Part shown: piece by piece, positions 54,919 through 63,997 of the stretch | Layout: the number at the start of each line of letters is the position of its first letter | Numbering within the stretch: position 1 is the stretch's first letter | NCBI GenBank assembly: GCA_965231765.1 | Contig: OZ246887.1 | Span: 5,642,001 to 5,706,000, forward strand | DNA length: 64,000 bases | From: JAAXHF01 sp963665955 | GTDB lineage: Bacteria > Desulfobacterota > Binatia > Bin18 | Reading direction: 5' to 3' | The notes under the pieces: model-generated | Told to the model about the DNA's origin: nothing | The model's input: only the letters and a program-made list of their open reading frames with translations | Databases searched by the model: none | Program-made: the position numbers and the translations under genes

Positions 54919-56180
54919 ATACCCCGGCAGCTTTAAGTGGTGTCCTTGCGGGAACGCTCGTTATCGAAAGTGGCGACGAGCGCGGAGAATTTGCTGGCGT
55001 ATTGCTGGCGTCGTTTGGTGCTGAGGTGATCAAATTGGAGGGCCGTCAAGGCTCCAATTCGCGTCGTCTGGGTCCTTTCGCTTCACCGCAGCCTGATCCG
55101 GAGCAAAGTCTGTGTTTCTGGCGCTACAATCTCGGTAAGAAGAGCGTCAGTCTTGAGGTTGATCATCCCTCGGTACAGGGGGCGCTGGAACGCCTGGCTC
55201 AGCGTGCGGATGTCATCATCGATTCTGGCGAGGCAAACGACGTAGAGCGACGACTGACGTTGTATCGCAAGGTACAAGCGGCAAATCCACGTCTCATTAT
55301 CTGCACAATTACCCCGTTTGGCCTGGACGGTCCGTATCGTGATCTCAAGATGACGGATCTGACCCAGCTGGCAATGGGCGGAGTCATGGCGTCGTGTGGC
55401 TACGATCCACAGTCTGACGGTACGTACGACACCCCACCCATTGCTCCTGGTATGTGGCAAGCCTATCACATTGCGTGTGAGCACGCGGTGCTTGCACTGG
55501 CTGCCGCGCTCAATTTCCGCGCATTGACAGATGAAGGCGATTGTATTGACGTGTCGATTCACGAAGCGGTCAGTACCTGTACTGAGGTTGCTTTGCCTTA
55601 CTACATTTATAATGAAGCCGTTGTCCGCCGGCAGACTGGGCGCCACGCTGGGACGGGCAGGACGCCTCCGTGGTTACGTCGGACCAAAGATAAACGCTAC
55701 GTAAAGGCATTCCTATTTTGGGCTGGACGTGAGCTGCGAGCTGTTCCCGAGATGCTCAACGAGGCTGGACTTGAGCATGATCTTGATTCTGATGCCTACC
55801 GCGAGTTAGCCAAAAATTCCCCAGCCGACGCCCAAAAGCATTTCAGCGCAGCCGTTGATAAATTGGTCGCGTCAATGACGGCTGAAGAAGTCTACCACAA
55901 GGCGCAAGCCAAAGGCTTGTTGTGGGCGAGTGTCAGATATCCTGAAGAGAACATGGACGATCCGCACTACCAGGCACGCGGTACGTTTCAGGCGATCAAT
56001 CAGCCGGAAATTGGCCGGGAACTTTCGTATCCGGTTTCTGCCGCGACGGATGGTAAGAATCGGGTGACCGACTTCAAACGCGGGGCTCCGCATTTGGGAG
56101 AACATACGCGGGAGGTGCTGTCGGAGAGTGGATTTAGCGATGCTGAGATAAATGGACTGGCTGCGGAGAGAACGACCTGA
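54915..56180 (+). CDS. CaiB/BaiF class III CoA-transferase, subunit with catalytic Asp
   Basis: 421 residues from a TTG overlapping the preceding stop. SGTLVIESGDERGEF-like N-terminus, then ASFGAEVIKLEG and ITPFGLDGPYRDLKMTDLTQLAMGG, where Asp148 aligns with the catalytic Asp. It therefore is the likely active chain of a two-subunit enzyme. It matches the N-terminal half of the fused protein. The CoA donor and acceptor acids are unknown; aromatic or fatty acid activation fits the context. Confidence 0.85.
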   Translation: MNTPAALSGVLAGTLVIESGDERGEFAGVLLASFGAEVIKLEGRQGSNSRRLGPFASPQPDPEQSLCFWRYNLGKKSVSLEVDHPSVQGALERLAQRADVIIDSGEANDVERRLTLYRKVQAANPRLIICTITPFGLDGPYRDLKMTDLTQLAMGGVMASCGYDPQSDGTYDTPPIAPGMWQAYHIACEHAVLALAAALNFRALTDEGDCIDVSIHEAVSTCTEVALPYYIYNEAVVRRQTGRHAGTGRTPPWLRRTKDKRYVKAFLFWAGRELRAVPEMLNEAGLEHDLDSDAYRELAKNSPADAQKHFSAAVDKLVASMTAEEVYHKAQAKGLLWASVRYPEENMDDPHYQARGTFQAINQPEIGRELSYPVSAATDGKNRVTDFKRGAPHLGEHTREVLSESGFSDAEINGLAAERTT

Positions 56181-56205
56181 ACAAAGGTGTTTCGCACTCT
56201 CACAT

Positions 56206-56415
56206 ATGGAGAATATTCCTCCTGTCGTAGTCGAGGACTCAGAAGAAAGTCCTCTCGTTCGACTCAAACGCGGAACCTGTGTCAAAATACAATTGTCTTC
56301 CAAGACGAGACCGAGACGACTCCGTAGCCTCGCTGTGGAGCCTGCGGTGTGGCCTCTCACGTATATCCTCGGCACCCATGTACAGTACGATGAGATTGAC
56401 GTGGAGAGCATATGA
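56206..56415 (+). pseudogene. HigB-type toxin, C-terminal remnant
   Basis: The last residues read TYILGTHVQYDEIDVESI, which is the typical end of the HigB host-inhibition toxin, but the preceding about 50 residues do not look like the toxin fold. The stop overlaps the ATG of the next antitoxin-like frame (ATGA). This looks like a toxin gene whose 5' part has been replaced or lost. Confidence 0.6.
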
Positions 56416-56585
56416 AAGACGTAAAACCTATTCGAAATGAGACGGATTACGATGCCGCACTGTCAGAAATCGAGCGACTGATGGATGCGAAGCCGGACAC
56501 GAAGGCAGGCGACAGGCTCGATGTGCTTGCCACATTGGTTGAGGCGTATGAGGACAAACACTGGCGCATCGATCCCCTAGAATAG
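56412..56585 (+). pseudogene. HigA-type antitoxin, truncated
   Basis: 57 residues. VKPIRNETDYDAALSEIERLMDA, GDRLDVLATLVEAYEDKHW and IDP match the N-terminal half of HigA antitoxins that pair with this HigB group, but the chain stops at IDPLE before the helix-turn-helix domain. It overlaps the toxin remnant by four bases. The gap 56586-56782 shows only a short minus-strand open stretch (56642-56720, ending GLVSRAMSG) that I cannot assign. Confidence 0.65.
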
Positions 56586-56782
56586 GGCATTCCCGCTGAA
56601 TCGCTCATTCGTCCCGCCTGAACGCGCCCCTTGAGAATTTTATCCACTCATCGCCCGGCTGACCAGGCCCAACAGATCGGCGTTGATCTTGGCAATGGTG
56701 TTGGCTGTTTCCGTACGAGAACTTCAAACAGCTGAGGACAGGCATATATGAAGCGGAGCTGCGGTGTCAGAAAGGAGAACCC

Positions 56783-57082
56783 ATGCACTGCCAAAAAGCT
56801 CGGATTGTCGAGCCGGAAAGCTGGAACCTGCTGCATCCGGACTCGCACGAATGGGTGCGCCGTAATCTTGGTGCAGAGTTATGGGTGGAGGTTGCACCGC
56901 CACAGGAGGTTACCCCTGCGCTGCACGGCGGTGAGGTCAATCATTCGGTGAAGACACCGTATCTATGGCTGGGGCGGGTACGCTACTGGATGTCGATGGA
57001 TGTGTTGGAACTCTTGGCTGAGAGTGCCGATGTGCCGGATCAACCCTTACTCGACTGGATGGATATGCAGCCTCTCTCCTAA
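56783..57082 (+). CDS. Hypothetical protein
   Basis: 99 residues, not recognised. An AAGGAGAACCC ribosome site precedes the ATG. The sequence has aromatic-rich segments (ESWNLLHPDSHEWV, TPYLWLGRVRYWM) and an acidic C-terminus; it looks soluble. The stop codon TAA is the first three bases of a tandem repeat (57080-57123). Confidence 0.5.
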   Translation: MHCQKARIVEPESWNLLHPDSHEWVRRNLGAELWVEVAPPQEVTPALHGGEVNHSVKTPYLWLGRVRYWMSMDVLELLAESADVPDQPLLDWMDMQPLS

Positions 57083-57123
57083 GCCCACCGTAAGCCCACC
57101 GTAAGCCCACCGTAAGCCCATCG
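57080..57123. repeat. Tandem repeat, four 11-base units
   Basis: TAAGCCCACCG repeats at 57080, 57091 and 57102, and a fourth unit (TAAGCCCATCG) at 57113. Each unit begins with TAA, so the upstream gene has several successive stops in this stretch. It lies between the hypothetical gene and the convergent YVTN protein. Confidence 0.9.
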
Positions 57124-57136
57124 GGTAGCTGCATCT

Positions 57137-58570
57137 CTAAGAACCAGGAACTACCTCGGTAATCGTGAAATTCTGCAAACTCTGTCGCCACTCGACAATG
57201 GTGTCTTGGCCCGCAGTCGGGAAATCTGCGACCCTGCATTCCCCGGTTGCTCCGGTAAGAAATTCCGTGCCTGACTGCGCATGTACAACGTCGACGTTCA
57301 GCGTAGTGAACGGGGTGCTTTCCGTGCCAAGAAAGAATTTCAGCTGATGCGGACCCTGTGGGAGGAGTGACCATAGATAATTAACGACAAAAGCATCGTT
57401 GATGTCATCACAGGGCCCACCGGGCGAAAGAATGTCCGCCCGCTGTGTTAAGCTGACCGGCGTCGGCGTACCAATATCGTCAAACTGGAGACGTACGCCC
57501 TGTTCAGAAGCGGCACAGTGAAAACCAGAGATCGCCACGTTACCGCTAACAATATCTCCCTCCTGCGGATTGTCTATGCCAAAGACATGAGAAGGACCTC
57601 CAGCGCCGGGAGGTTCGCACACGGCAACTCCGCTGGGAGCATCGCGGACAGCCACAGTCTCTGCAACGGTATTGGTCGCGGTGTCGATCACGGACATGCT
57701 GTTGTCATTGCCATTTGTCACATACACCCGTTTGCCGTCTGGGCTGACTGCTATACTGTATGGGCTCTCTGATACATCGCCGGTTGGGACTGTGGCCACA
57801 ACAGTATTCGTGGCAGTGTTGATCACCGAGACCGTATTGGCAGCAGAATTCACGGCATAGACTCGACTGCCATCTGGGGTGATAGCTACACTGGAAGGGC
57901 TTTCCCCCACTGATACGGTGGTCAGCTGGTTATTGGTCGCCGTGCCGATGACGACTACGGTATTGGCAACAAGGTTCGGTACATACAGGCGACTCCCGTC
58001 TGGACTGACGGCTATATTACCGGGAGCCCCTACTGATATGGTTGCCACGACCTTATTTGTTTCAGCGTCAATGACTGACACGTTGTTGGAAAGACTGTTG
58101 GCCACGTAGACCCGGCTAGCATCAGAGCTGACCGCCAGGCCGAAAGGGGCACTCCCAACCTCAATTGTCGCTATGGTGGAGTTGGTAACAGTATCGATCA
58201 CCGCCACTGTGCCTGGGTTGATGTTTGTCACATACACCCGGCTGCCATCTGGGCTGACTGCCACCCCGCTTGAGCTAATGCCGTCGATGCCGAGATGGAT
58301 AGAGCTCACCACCGTATTCGTCGCAGTGTCTATCTCCACGAGCGTGGTGTCCCCGAACAGAGCAACGTAGACACTACTACATGTCGGGTCGCCTGCTAGG
58401 CCATCAGGACCATTTCCGACCGTCACTACATCGACCTCTGTATTGGTCGTCGTGTCGATCACCGATACGGAGTAGGACCCTGAATTAGCCACATACGCAA
58501 ACTGTTGGGCGTTTGCCGGACTTGCCACAGACAGCCCCAGCACGAAAAAAAATAGGTAGGTAAATCGCAT
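57137..58570 (-). CDS. Exported YVTN-type seven-bladed beta-propeller protein
   Basis: 477 residues. Signal peptide (MRFTYLFFFVLGLSVASPANA) then seven repeats of about 42 residues of the form VANS-n-VSVIDTATNTVVATV-VG-AVSPDGSRVYV, enough to close a propeller. A C-terminal domain of about 150 residues with four Cys follows. Such proteins are periplasmic or surface binding proteins; no catalytic residues are seen. It has no obvious operon partner. Confidence 0.9.
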   Translation of the reverse strand: MRFTYLFFFVLGLSVASPANAQQFAYVANSGSYSVSVIDTTTNTEVDVVTVGNGPDGLAGDPTCSSVYVALFGDTTLVEIDTATNTVVSSIHLGIDGISSSGVAVSPDGSRVYVTNINPGTVAVIDTVTNSTIATIEVGSAPFGLAVSSDASRVYVANSLSNNVSVIDAETNKVVATISVGAPGNIAVSPDGSRLYVPNLVANTVVVIGTATNNQLTTVSVGESPSSVAITPDGSRVYAVNSAANTVSVINTATNTVVATVPTGDVSESPYSIAVSPDGKRVYVTNGNDNSMSVIDTATNTVAETVAVRDAPSGVAVCEPPGAGGPSHVFGIDNPQEGDIVSGNVAISGFHCAASEQGVRLQFDDIGTPTPVSLTQRADILSPGGPCDDINDAFVVNYLWSLLPQGPHQLKFFLGTESTPFTTLNVDVVHAQSGTEFLTGATGECRVADFPTAGQDTIVEWRQSLQNFTITEVVPGS

Positions 58571-58694
58571 GAACCTCGCCCTTACTCTCTAGACAACTCC
58601 CGGCTGTCTTCCCAAGTTCCCGTACGTCCACAGCTCTGTTTCCCGCCTGTCTTTGCCAAGCGGCATAAGACTCTTGAGGCTGAACTGGTGGTTT

Positions 58695-59951
58695 TCATTC
58701 AGATTCTTGGCCGCTAGTGACAGGGGCGATTTCCTTTAGTCGGGGCAACACCTCCCGAGCGAACAGGCTGATGCCTTTCTCGGCTTCAGCGTGGGTCATA
58801 AAGCCTGAGCGTCCAATCATGACCAGATGCCCAAAGCCGCCGACTGCGCGGTAGAAATCTATAATCTGTTGATAGACTGTATCCGGACTGCCAGCGAACA
58901 GGATGCCACGTGCCATGGCTTGCTCAGTGGTGATGCCGGTCAGCCCGCCGACATTCAGGATAGCCGGGGCAACAGGCTTGTCGGCGTTGGCAGATTGTCT
59001 GCCGCTACTGGATGAGCTCTGGGCCTGGGTCTCCAGCTTGGGCGCAGTGCGGTAGACCTGTGGAGCAAAGGCTGTTGGCGTCGCACCAGGCAGAAACTGA
59101 GCATACTGGGGGGCCATCTTGATACTGGTGTTGAGAAACCACAGCAGTTTGCTGCCAATCTCAACGCCTTCTTCGTGCGTCTCGCCGACATACACCAACG
59201 CGGCATAGGCAAAGTGGTCTGTCATGACCTGCGGCAGCCCAGCCTCCGCTCGCGCATGACGATAGGCCGCCCAGGCACGCTTGGTGCCCTCCTCGCCGCG
59301 CAGGACGAGCACGTTGACCATCCCCCGTCGGCCGACCTCACGTGCTGTGTCTGGGTCACCGGTGGCGGCCCACATCGGCGGATGCGGCTCCTGCCACGGG
59401 CGCGGCCAGATGTTGACGTGGCGGTGGGTGTAGTGCTTGCCCTCCCAGCTAAACGGTCCCTCCTGATAAGTCAGGGCTTTGGTCACAAGATCGATCGCCT
59501 CCCAGTAGCGCTCAATATTGGTGACCGGGTTGGCATTGTTAGACGCCATCTCGCTCGCGCCCGACTTCACAAAGCCGATATCCAAACGCCCCCGGCAAAT
59601 GACATCTGCGGTGGCATATTCCTCGGCCACCCGGACGGGATCTGGCCGGAGCGAGATCAACGTACCCATGCTCAGAATACGGACTTTGCGTATCTGACGG
59701 GCCAGGATACCCAGGACCAGTGGATTCGCCCCAAACAGGGAGTTAATGCCGGCGTGATGCTCAATGGCAACAACATTGATGCCTTGCTCGTCGCAGAGCA
59801 TAAACTCGTCAAACGCCTCCTCAAAGAGATCGGCTGAGAGCTTGGGATCGCAATACTTGTTTGGTAGGCTGGCACGGACCGAATCCGCACGGTCGAGCAC
59901 CTCTTGTGGCACAAAAGGGTAGGGGTTCTCGTTGTGATACCAAGCTTCCAT
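58695..59951 (-). CDS. Luciferase-like flavin-dependent oxidoreductase
   Basis: 418 residues. AFDEFMLCDEQGINVVAIEHH, NPLVLGILARQIRKVRILSMGTLI and RGRLDIGFVKSG follow the TIM-barrel pattern of LLM-class enzymes using reduced FMN or F420. A Ser-rich insertion (residues about 308-322, SSSSSGRQSAN) interrupts the C-terminal part. The truncated LLM frame at 36181-36378 is a separate gene. It is followed by an alpha/beta hydrolase and a VOC protein on the same strand, suggesting an operon. Confidence 0.85.
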   Translation of the reverse strand: MEAWYHNENPYPFVPQEVLDRADSVRASLPNKYCDPKLSADLFEEAFDEFMLCDEQGINVVAIEHHAGINSLFGANPLVLGILARQIRKVRILSMGTLISLRPDPVRVAEEYATADVICRGRLDIGFVKSGASEMASNNANPVTNIERYWEAIDLVTKALTYQEGPFSWEGKHYTHRHVNIWPRPWQEPHPPMWAATGDPDTAREVGRRGMVNVLVLRGEEGTKRAWAAYRHARAEAGLPQVMTDHFAYAALVYVGETHEEGVEIGSKLLWFLNTSIKMAPQYAQFLPGATPTAFAPQVYRTAPKLETQAQSSSSSGRQSANADKPVAPAILNVGGLTGITTEQAMARGILFAGSPDTVYQQIIDFYRAVGGFGHLVMIGRSGFMTHAEAEKGISLFAREVLPRLKEIAPVTSGQESE

Positions 59952-59993
59952 AGAGAGTCTGTTCCTTGCTGAATCTTCGAAAGGATTGTGGGA

Positions 59994-60785
59994 CTATTGT
60001 TCTAAGAAAGCTGTGACGTGACCAACAAATGCCTCAGCTTGCTCGATTTCGGGATGGTGTCCTGCCTCGGGGATAAGCTCAAAGCGCGCGCCAGGAATCA
60101 AGCCGCTGTAGGCTCGACCGTAGGCCGGTGTGACAATTCCGTCACTCGCTCCCCACAACACGAGGGTCGGCCGGCTGATCCGGCCCAGCCAACGTTTGAG
60201 CTGCGGGTTGTGCATATAGGGATGCCAGCCGTACCGGCACAGCGCGTCCCAGTTTTTGGCGTAGAGGATAATTTCGTCATCCGACATTGTATCGAAGTCG
60301 GGGGCCGACTTGGCAGGATTGTGCCAGCTGTGGCGGCGAACGACTTCAGGCGCGGTGTTGAAGACATCCAGGATGTCCGGTGTTTCACGATCGCTGATTT
60401 TGATCCCCACAGCATCTACGAGGATCAGTTTGTCAATGCGGTGCTGACACGCGACTGCGATTTCCGCTGCCAGCCAGCCACCGAATGACAAGCCGATGAG
60501 TGTGACCCGCTCGTAGGGCAGGCTGTCGAGGACGGCCAGATACAGATGGACTAAGTCATATACTGTGTCAAAATTGGCCGGACAAGAAGAGTGGCCGAAG
60601 CCGGGATGCGAGGGCGCGAAGACCTCGGCCCGGCTGCCGAGCAGATCGAGAAAGGGAGCGCGCGGATCGACGTTGTGCATGCCGTGCAGCAGCAGCACTG
60701 GCCGACCCGCTCCATGCCGGATCACTTCGAGTTGTATGTCCCCGACCGACAAGCGTTCCCTGACCGGAGTGGGTGTGTCATGCAT
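59994..60785 (-). CDS. Alpha/beta hydrolase
   Basis: 263 residues. Nucleophile Ser100 in IGLSFGG, acid in WGASDGIVTP and His in AGHHPEIEQ give a full triad. It shares cap and length with the hydrolase at 12928-13707 (GLSLGGWLAAE versus GLSFGGWLAAE). It lies between the VOC protein and the LLM oxidoreductase, likely in one operon, and may act on their product. Substrate unknown. Confidence 0.85.
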   Translation of the reverse strand: MHDTPTPVRERLSVGDIQLEVIRHGAGRPVLLLHGMHNVDPRAPFLDLLGSRAEVFAPSHPGFGHSSCPANFDTVYDLVHLYLAVLDSLPYERVTLIGLSFGGWLAAEIAVACQHRIDKLILVDAVGIKISDRETPDILDVFNTAPEVVRRHSWHNPAKSAPDFDTMSDDEIILYAKNWDALCRYGWHPYMHNPQLKRWLGRISRPTLVLWGASDGIVTPAYGRAYSGLIPGARFELIPEAGHHPEIEQAEAFVGHVTAFLEQ

Positions 60786-60804
60786 AGAAGTTTTTCTTGT
60801 CAGC

Positions 60805-61269
60805 TCACTCCGAACAGTTCTGCATCAGCTCCAAGGTCGTGCCATCCAGGTCGCGGAAATAGACCGCTTTGACTTTTCCGTAGCCTTCGCCTTCGAGATC
60901 AAACAGCTGTGGGGCTGAATAGAAGTCCACCCCTTTGGCGCGCAGCTCTTGGTAGGTCTTTTCAATATCCTTGACCCAAAACGCGACCTCTGTGATACCG
61001 GGGTTGGCCAGGCCGGGATACGGCTTGCCATGGTCTCCTGCCGGTTCAACAAAATGCAGGAGTTCAATCGGTGGGCTAGTTGGGTCGTCTTTGTAACGCA
61101 GATAGACGGCGCGCAGCTTTGTACCAGGCACCTGGGTAACGGTGCTGGCTTCTTCCCCGGCGATGGTCACGTCGCCAATGACCTTGAGGCCGAGCGTATC
61201 GCGATAAAATTCAACCGCCTTGTCCATATCTCTGACCGTAATGCCAACATGTGCAACTGCTCCTAACAT
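60805..61269 (-). CDS. Glyoxalase/VOC superfamily protein
   Basis: 154 residues forming two beta-alpha-beta-beta-beta units. Metal-site candidates are His8 in AHVGITVRDM, Glu and His around IELLHF, the second-half ligand in ITEVAFWV, and the Glu in TTLELMQNC. Members include glyoxalases, methylmalonyl-CoA epimerase and extradiol dioxygenases; the AHVGITVRDMDKAVEFYRDTLGL start is common to the simplest ones. It is the first gene of the VOC-hydrolase-LLM run. Confidence 0.85.
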   Translation of the reverse strand: MLGAVAHVGITVRDMDKAVEFYRDTLGLKVIGDVTIAGEEASTVTQVPGTKLRAVYLRYKDDPTSPPIELLHFVEPAGDHGKPYPGLANPGITEVAFWVKDIEKTYQELRAKGVDFYSAPQLFDLEGEGYGKVKAVYFRDLDGTTLELMQNCSE

Positions 61270-61380
61270 AACACTCCCTCCTTCAGTGGTGTTTCTCGCA
61301 GTAGACTAGCCCTAACTCCGATGCGGGTCTAGAACGACGCCTATGCGAGTCGCTTTCAAGCCGTAGCAGGATATGTGGAC

Positions 61381-61405
61381 AATCGCCACACCTCGGGCGA
61401 TTTTT
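61381..61405 (+). terminator. Possible Rho-independent terminator
   Basis: AATCGCC (61381-61387) pairs with GGCGATT (61396-61402), loop of eight bases, followed by TTT to 61405. No plus-strand gene lies immediately upstream, so its role is uncertain. The rest of the gap 61270-61484 shows no gene. Confidence 0.4.
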
Positions 61406-61484
61406 GTGCGGTCTGCGTTCCTTGCAGTTTGTACGGTCGAGATGCTAATCTTTGCGGGCGTGTGCAGTCATGAGGAAAGGTTAG

Positions 61485-63962
61485 ATGTCAAAGGTATACG
61501 ACTCAGGCCATAAGGGGAGCACTGATATGCAAGGACTCGAAGGTGTGAAGGTCATCGAACTGGGACATCTGGTGTCGGCAGCCTATGCAACAAAGCTGAT
61601 GGCTGACCTGGGTGCTGAGGTGGTCAAAGTTGAAGAACCTGGGGGGGACCTTGCCCGTCAGCGAGGGCCGTTCCCGCAAAGTGAGCGAGACCCTGAGCAA
61701 AGCGGTCTCTTTTTGTATCTGAATACCAACAAACAGAGTGTCGTACTTAATCTCCCGCAAGAACGAGAACGCCTCGAACATCTTGTTACCGAGGCTGATA
61801 TTCTTGTGCATAACTATGCGCCGGGCCAAATGGCTGCCCTCGGCATCGACTATGCCGCCTTTCGGGCGCTGAATCCTCGTTTGGTCATGTGTTCGATCAC
61901 ACCGTTTGGCTTAAGCGGTCCCCACAAGGACTATCACGCGCATGAATTGACTATCGCCCACGGTGGGGGCTGGGCGTGGCTCAGTCCGGGTGGCTCAGAT
62001 CGGCCAGACTTGCCGCCGCTGAAAGCTGCTGGGCATCAGGCCGATTTCCAGATTGGGACGGCTGCGGCGGCTGCAACCATGGCTGCGTATACGAGTCTCT
62101 TGCGGACAGGGCAGGGCGAACATCTCGACTTTTCCGGCCAAGCGTATATTGCCTCGTTTGTTGATGTGAGTGCGCCGAATTACACCTATCAGGAGCAAGT
62201 TGCCACCCGTTTAGGACAACGGGTGCTGTATCCGTGGGACATCTTCCCCTGCCAGGACGGCCTGATGTTTCTCGTCGTTGGTGAAGAAGATCAGTGGCAG
62301 CGACTGGTCGATTTAATGGGCAATCCTGAGTGGGCAGACTGGGAGATTTTTCAGGGGCTGGCGAATCGCAGCCAAAACCAGGACGTCTTAAGGCCGTATC
62401 TGGCCGACTGGGTCAAGGGCTGGAAGGTTGAAGAACTCTTTCGAGCCGGACAGGCGCGACGCATTTGTTTTGCCCCGGTGTTTGCGATGGCTCAGCTCGC
62501 CACTCAGGAACAGTTACACGCCAGGCACTTCTTCAGGGACGTGACTCACTCCAAAGCCGGAACGCTCACCCATCTGGGTGCTCCCTATTTGCTGGATACT
62601 CCGTGGTGGGAGCTGCGTCGTCCTGCCCCGCTGCTTGGAGAACACACTCCTGTGGCGGGTGCCGAGCGCACAACGCCACGCGCTGCTGACCGTTCTCAAC
62701 CCAGCCCGCCACGTTCTCAACCCAGCCCGACGAGTCCCGGGCTCCCGCTGGCAGGCATACGAGTTGCTGACTTTAGCTGGGTGTGGGCGGGGCCTTTTGG
62801 CGCGCTGCAGCTGGCCCATTTGGGGGCGGAGGTGATTAAGATCGAGTCCCAAACACGCCTCGATTTAGCCCGACGGCTGCCGTACTATCCCACAGGTATG
62901 GAGCCGGGAGTGAATCGGTGCGCGCTGTTTAATCAATGGGGCCAGGGCAAGAAGAGTGTCCTGCTCAATTTAACAAACCCCAAAGGAATCGCGCTTGCTA
63001 AGGAGTTGGTCAGCAAGAGTGATGTCGTCCTCCAAAACTTTGCGACTGGGGTGATGGATCAGCTCGGCTTGGGCTATGAGGAACTCAAACGCATCAAACC
63101 CGACATTATTATGGCGTCCATCTCCGGCTACGGCCAAACCGGGCCACAGCGCAACTATATGGCCTACGGTCCAGCTATTCCGCCGCTGACCGGCTTGTCT
63201 TCCATCACTGGCTATGAGGGCGGTCCGCCTCAGGAGGTCGGTATGGCGTATGGCGACCCGACCTCTGGCATTCATACGGCGGCGGCTATCACTGCCGCGC
63301 TCGCCGCCCGAGAGCGGACCGGTCAGGGCCAACACTTTGATGTGTCTTTGTGGCAAGCCGTTGCCGTCCTCGTGGCGGAAGGCTGGATGGACTACGCGAT
63401 GAACAAGACGCAGCCAGCTCGGCAGGGCAATCGAGATACGTGGATGGCACCTCACAACTGTTACCGTTGTGCTGGTCAAGACAAAAAAGACGACGAATGG
63501 GTGACGATTGCCTGCGGGACTGATGAAGAGTGGCGGGCCTTATGTCAAGCGATAAGTCAGACGGAGTTGGCGACTGATACGCGATTTCACACTGCGACCG
63601 CCCGAAAAGCCAATGAAGATGCGCTGGACCAGATTCTTTCTGCCTGGACGGAGACGCGCCAGAAGTGGGACGTGACCCACCAGCTCCAAGCAGTTGGCGT
63701 GGCCGCGTTTCCGTCGATGAGCGGCAAAGATTTAATAGAAGATCCGCATCTGAATGCTCGGGGATTTTTCGAGCGGCTGCCCCATCCTGAAGTCGGCACC
63801 CGGACGCATATGGGAATTCCTTGGCTCCTGACCCATGCGCCGAATGGCGTCCGTTCTCCTGCCCCGTTGTTAGGGCAGGATACTGACCAGGTAATGCGCG
63901 ATGTGCTGGGGTATTCGAAGGAACAAATTGACCGGCTAAAAGAGGAACAGGTGTTGTCTTAA
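61485..63962 (+). CDS. Fused class III CoA-transferase (two CaiB/BaiF domains)
   Basis: 825 residues. The N-terminal domain (about 1-395) begins LEGVKVIELGHLVSAAYATK and has DYHAHELTIAHGGG, where Glu154 sits at the usual catalytic Asp position. After a Pro/Ser-rich linker with the repeat RSQPSP, the second domain (about 420-825) begins GIRVADFSWVWAGPFGALQLA and reads NYMAYGPAIPPLTG at that site, ending DQVMRDVLGYSKEQ. The halves correspond to the two separate subunits at 54915-56180 and 53638-54918. It probably transfers CoA between carboxylic acids. Confidence 0.88.
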   Translation: MSKVYDSGHKGSTDMQGLEGVKVIELGHLVSAAYATKLMADLGAEVVKVEEPGGDLARQRGPFPQSERDPEQSGLFLYLNTNKQSVVLNLPQERERLEHLVTEADILVHNYAPGQMAALGIDYAAFRALNPRLVMCSITPFGLSGPHKDYHAHELTIAHGGGWAWLSPGGSDRPDLPPLKAAGHQADFQIGTAAAAATMAAYTSLLRTGQGEHLDFSGQAYIASFVDVSAPNYTYQEQVATRLGQRVLYPWDIFPCQDGLMFLVVGEEDQWQRLVDLMGNPEWADWEIFQGLANRSQNQDVLRPYLADWVKGWKVEELFRAGQARRICFAPVFAMAQLATQEQLHARHFFRDVTHSKAGTLTHLGAPYLLDTPWWELRRPAPLLGEHTPVAGAERTTPRAADRSQPSPPRSQPSPTSPGLPLAGIRVADFSWVWAGPFGALQLAHLGAEVIKIESQTRLDLARRLPYYPTGMEPGVNRCALFNQWGQGKKSVLLNLTNPKGIALAKELVSKSDVVLQNFATGVMDQLGLGYEELKRIKPDIIMASISGYGQTGPQRNYMAYGPAIPPLTGLSSITGYEGGPPQEVGMAYGDPTSGIHTAAAITAALAARERTGQGQHFDVSLWQAVAVLVAEGWMDYAMNKTQPARQGNRDTWMAPHNCYRCAGQDKKDDEWVTIACGTDEEWRALCQAISQTELATDTRFHTATARKANEDALDQILSAWTETRQKWDVTHQLQAVGVAAFPSMSGKDLIEDPHLNARGFFERLPHPEVGTRTHMGIPWLLTHAPNGVRSPAPLLGQDTDQVMRDVLGYSKEQIDRLKEEQVLS

Positions 63963-63978
63963 GGAATCCTTTTTGTAG

Positions 63979-63997
63979 CAGGGGCATCTTGCCCCTG
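63979..63997. repeat. Short intergenic hairpin at the window end
   Basis: CAGGGGC (63979-63985) pairs exactly with GCCCCTG (63991-63997) around ATCTT. It could be a terminator or a dispersed repeat cut by the window end; no T-run is visible. Confidence 0.4.
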
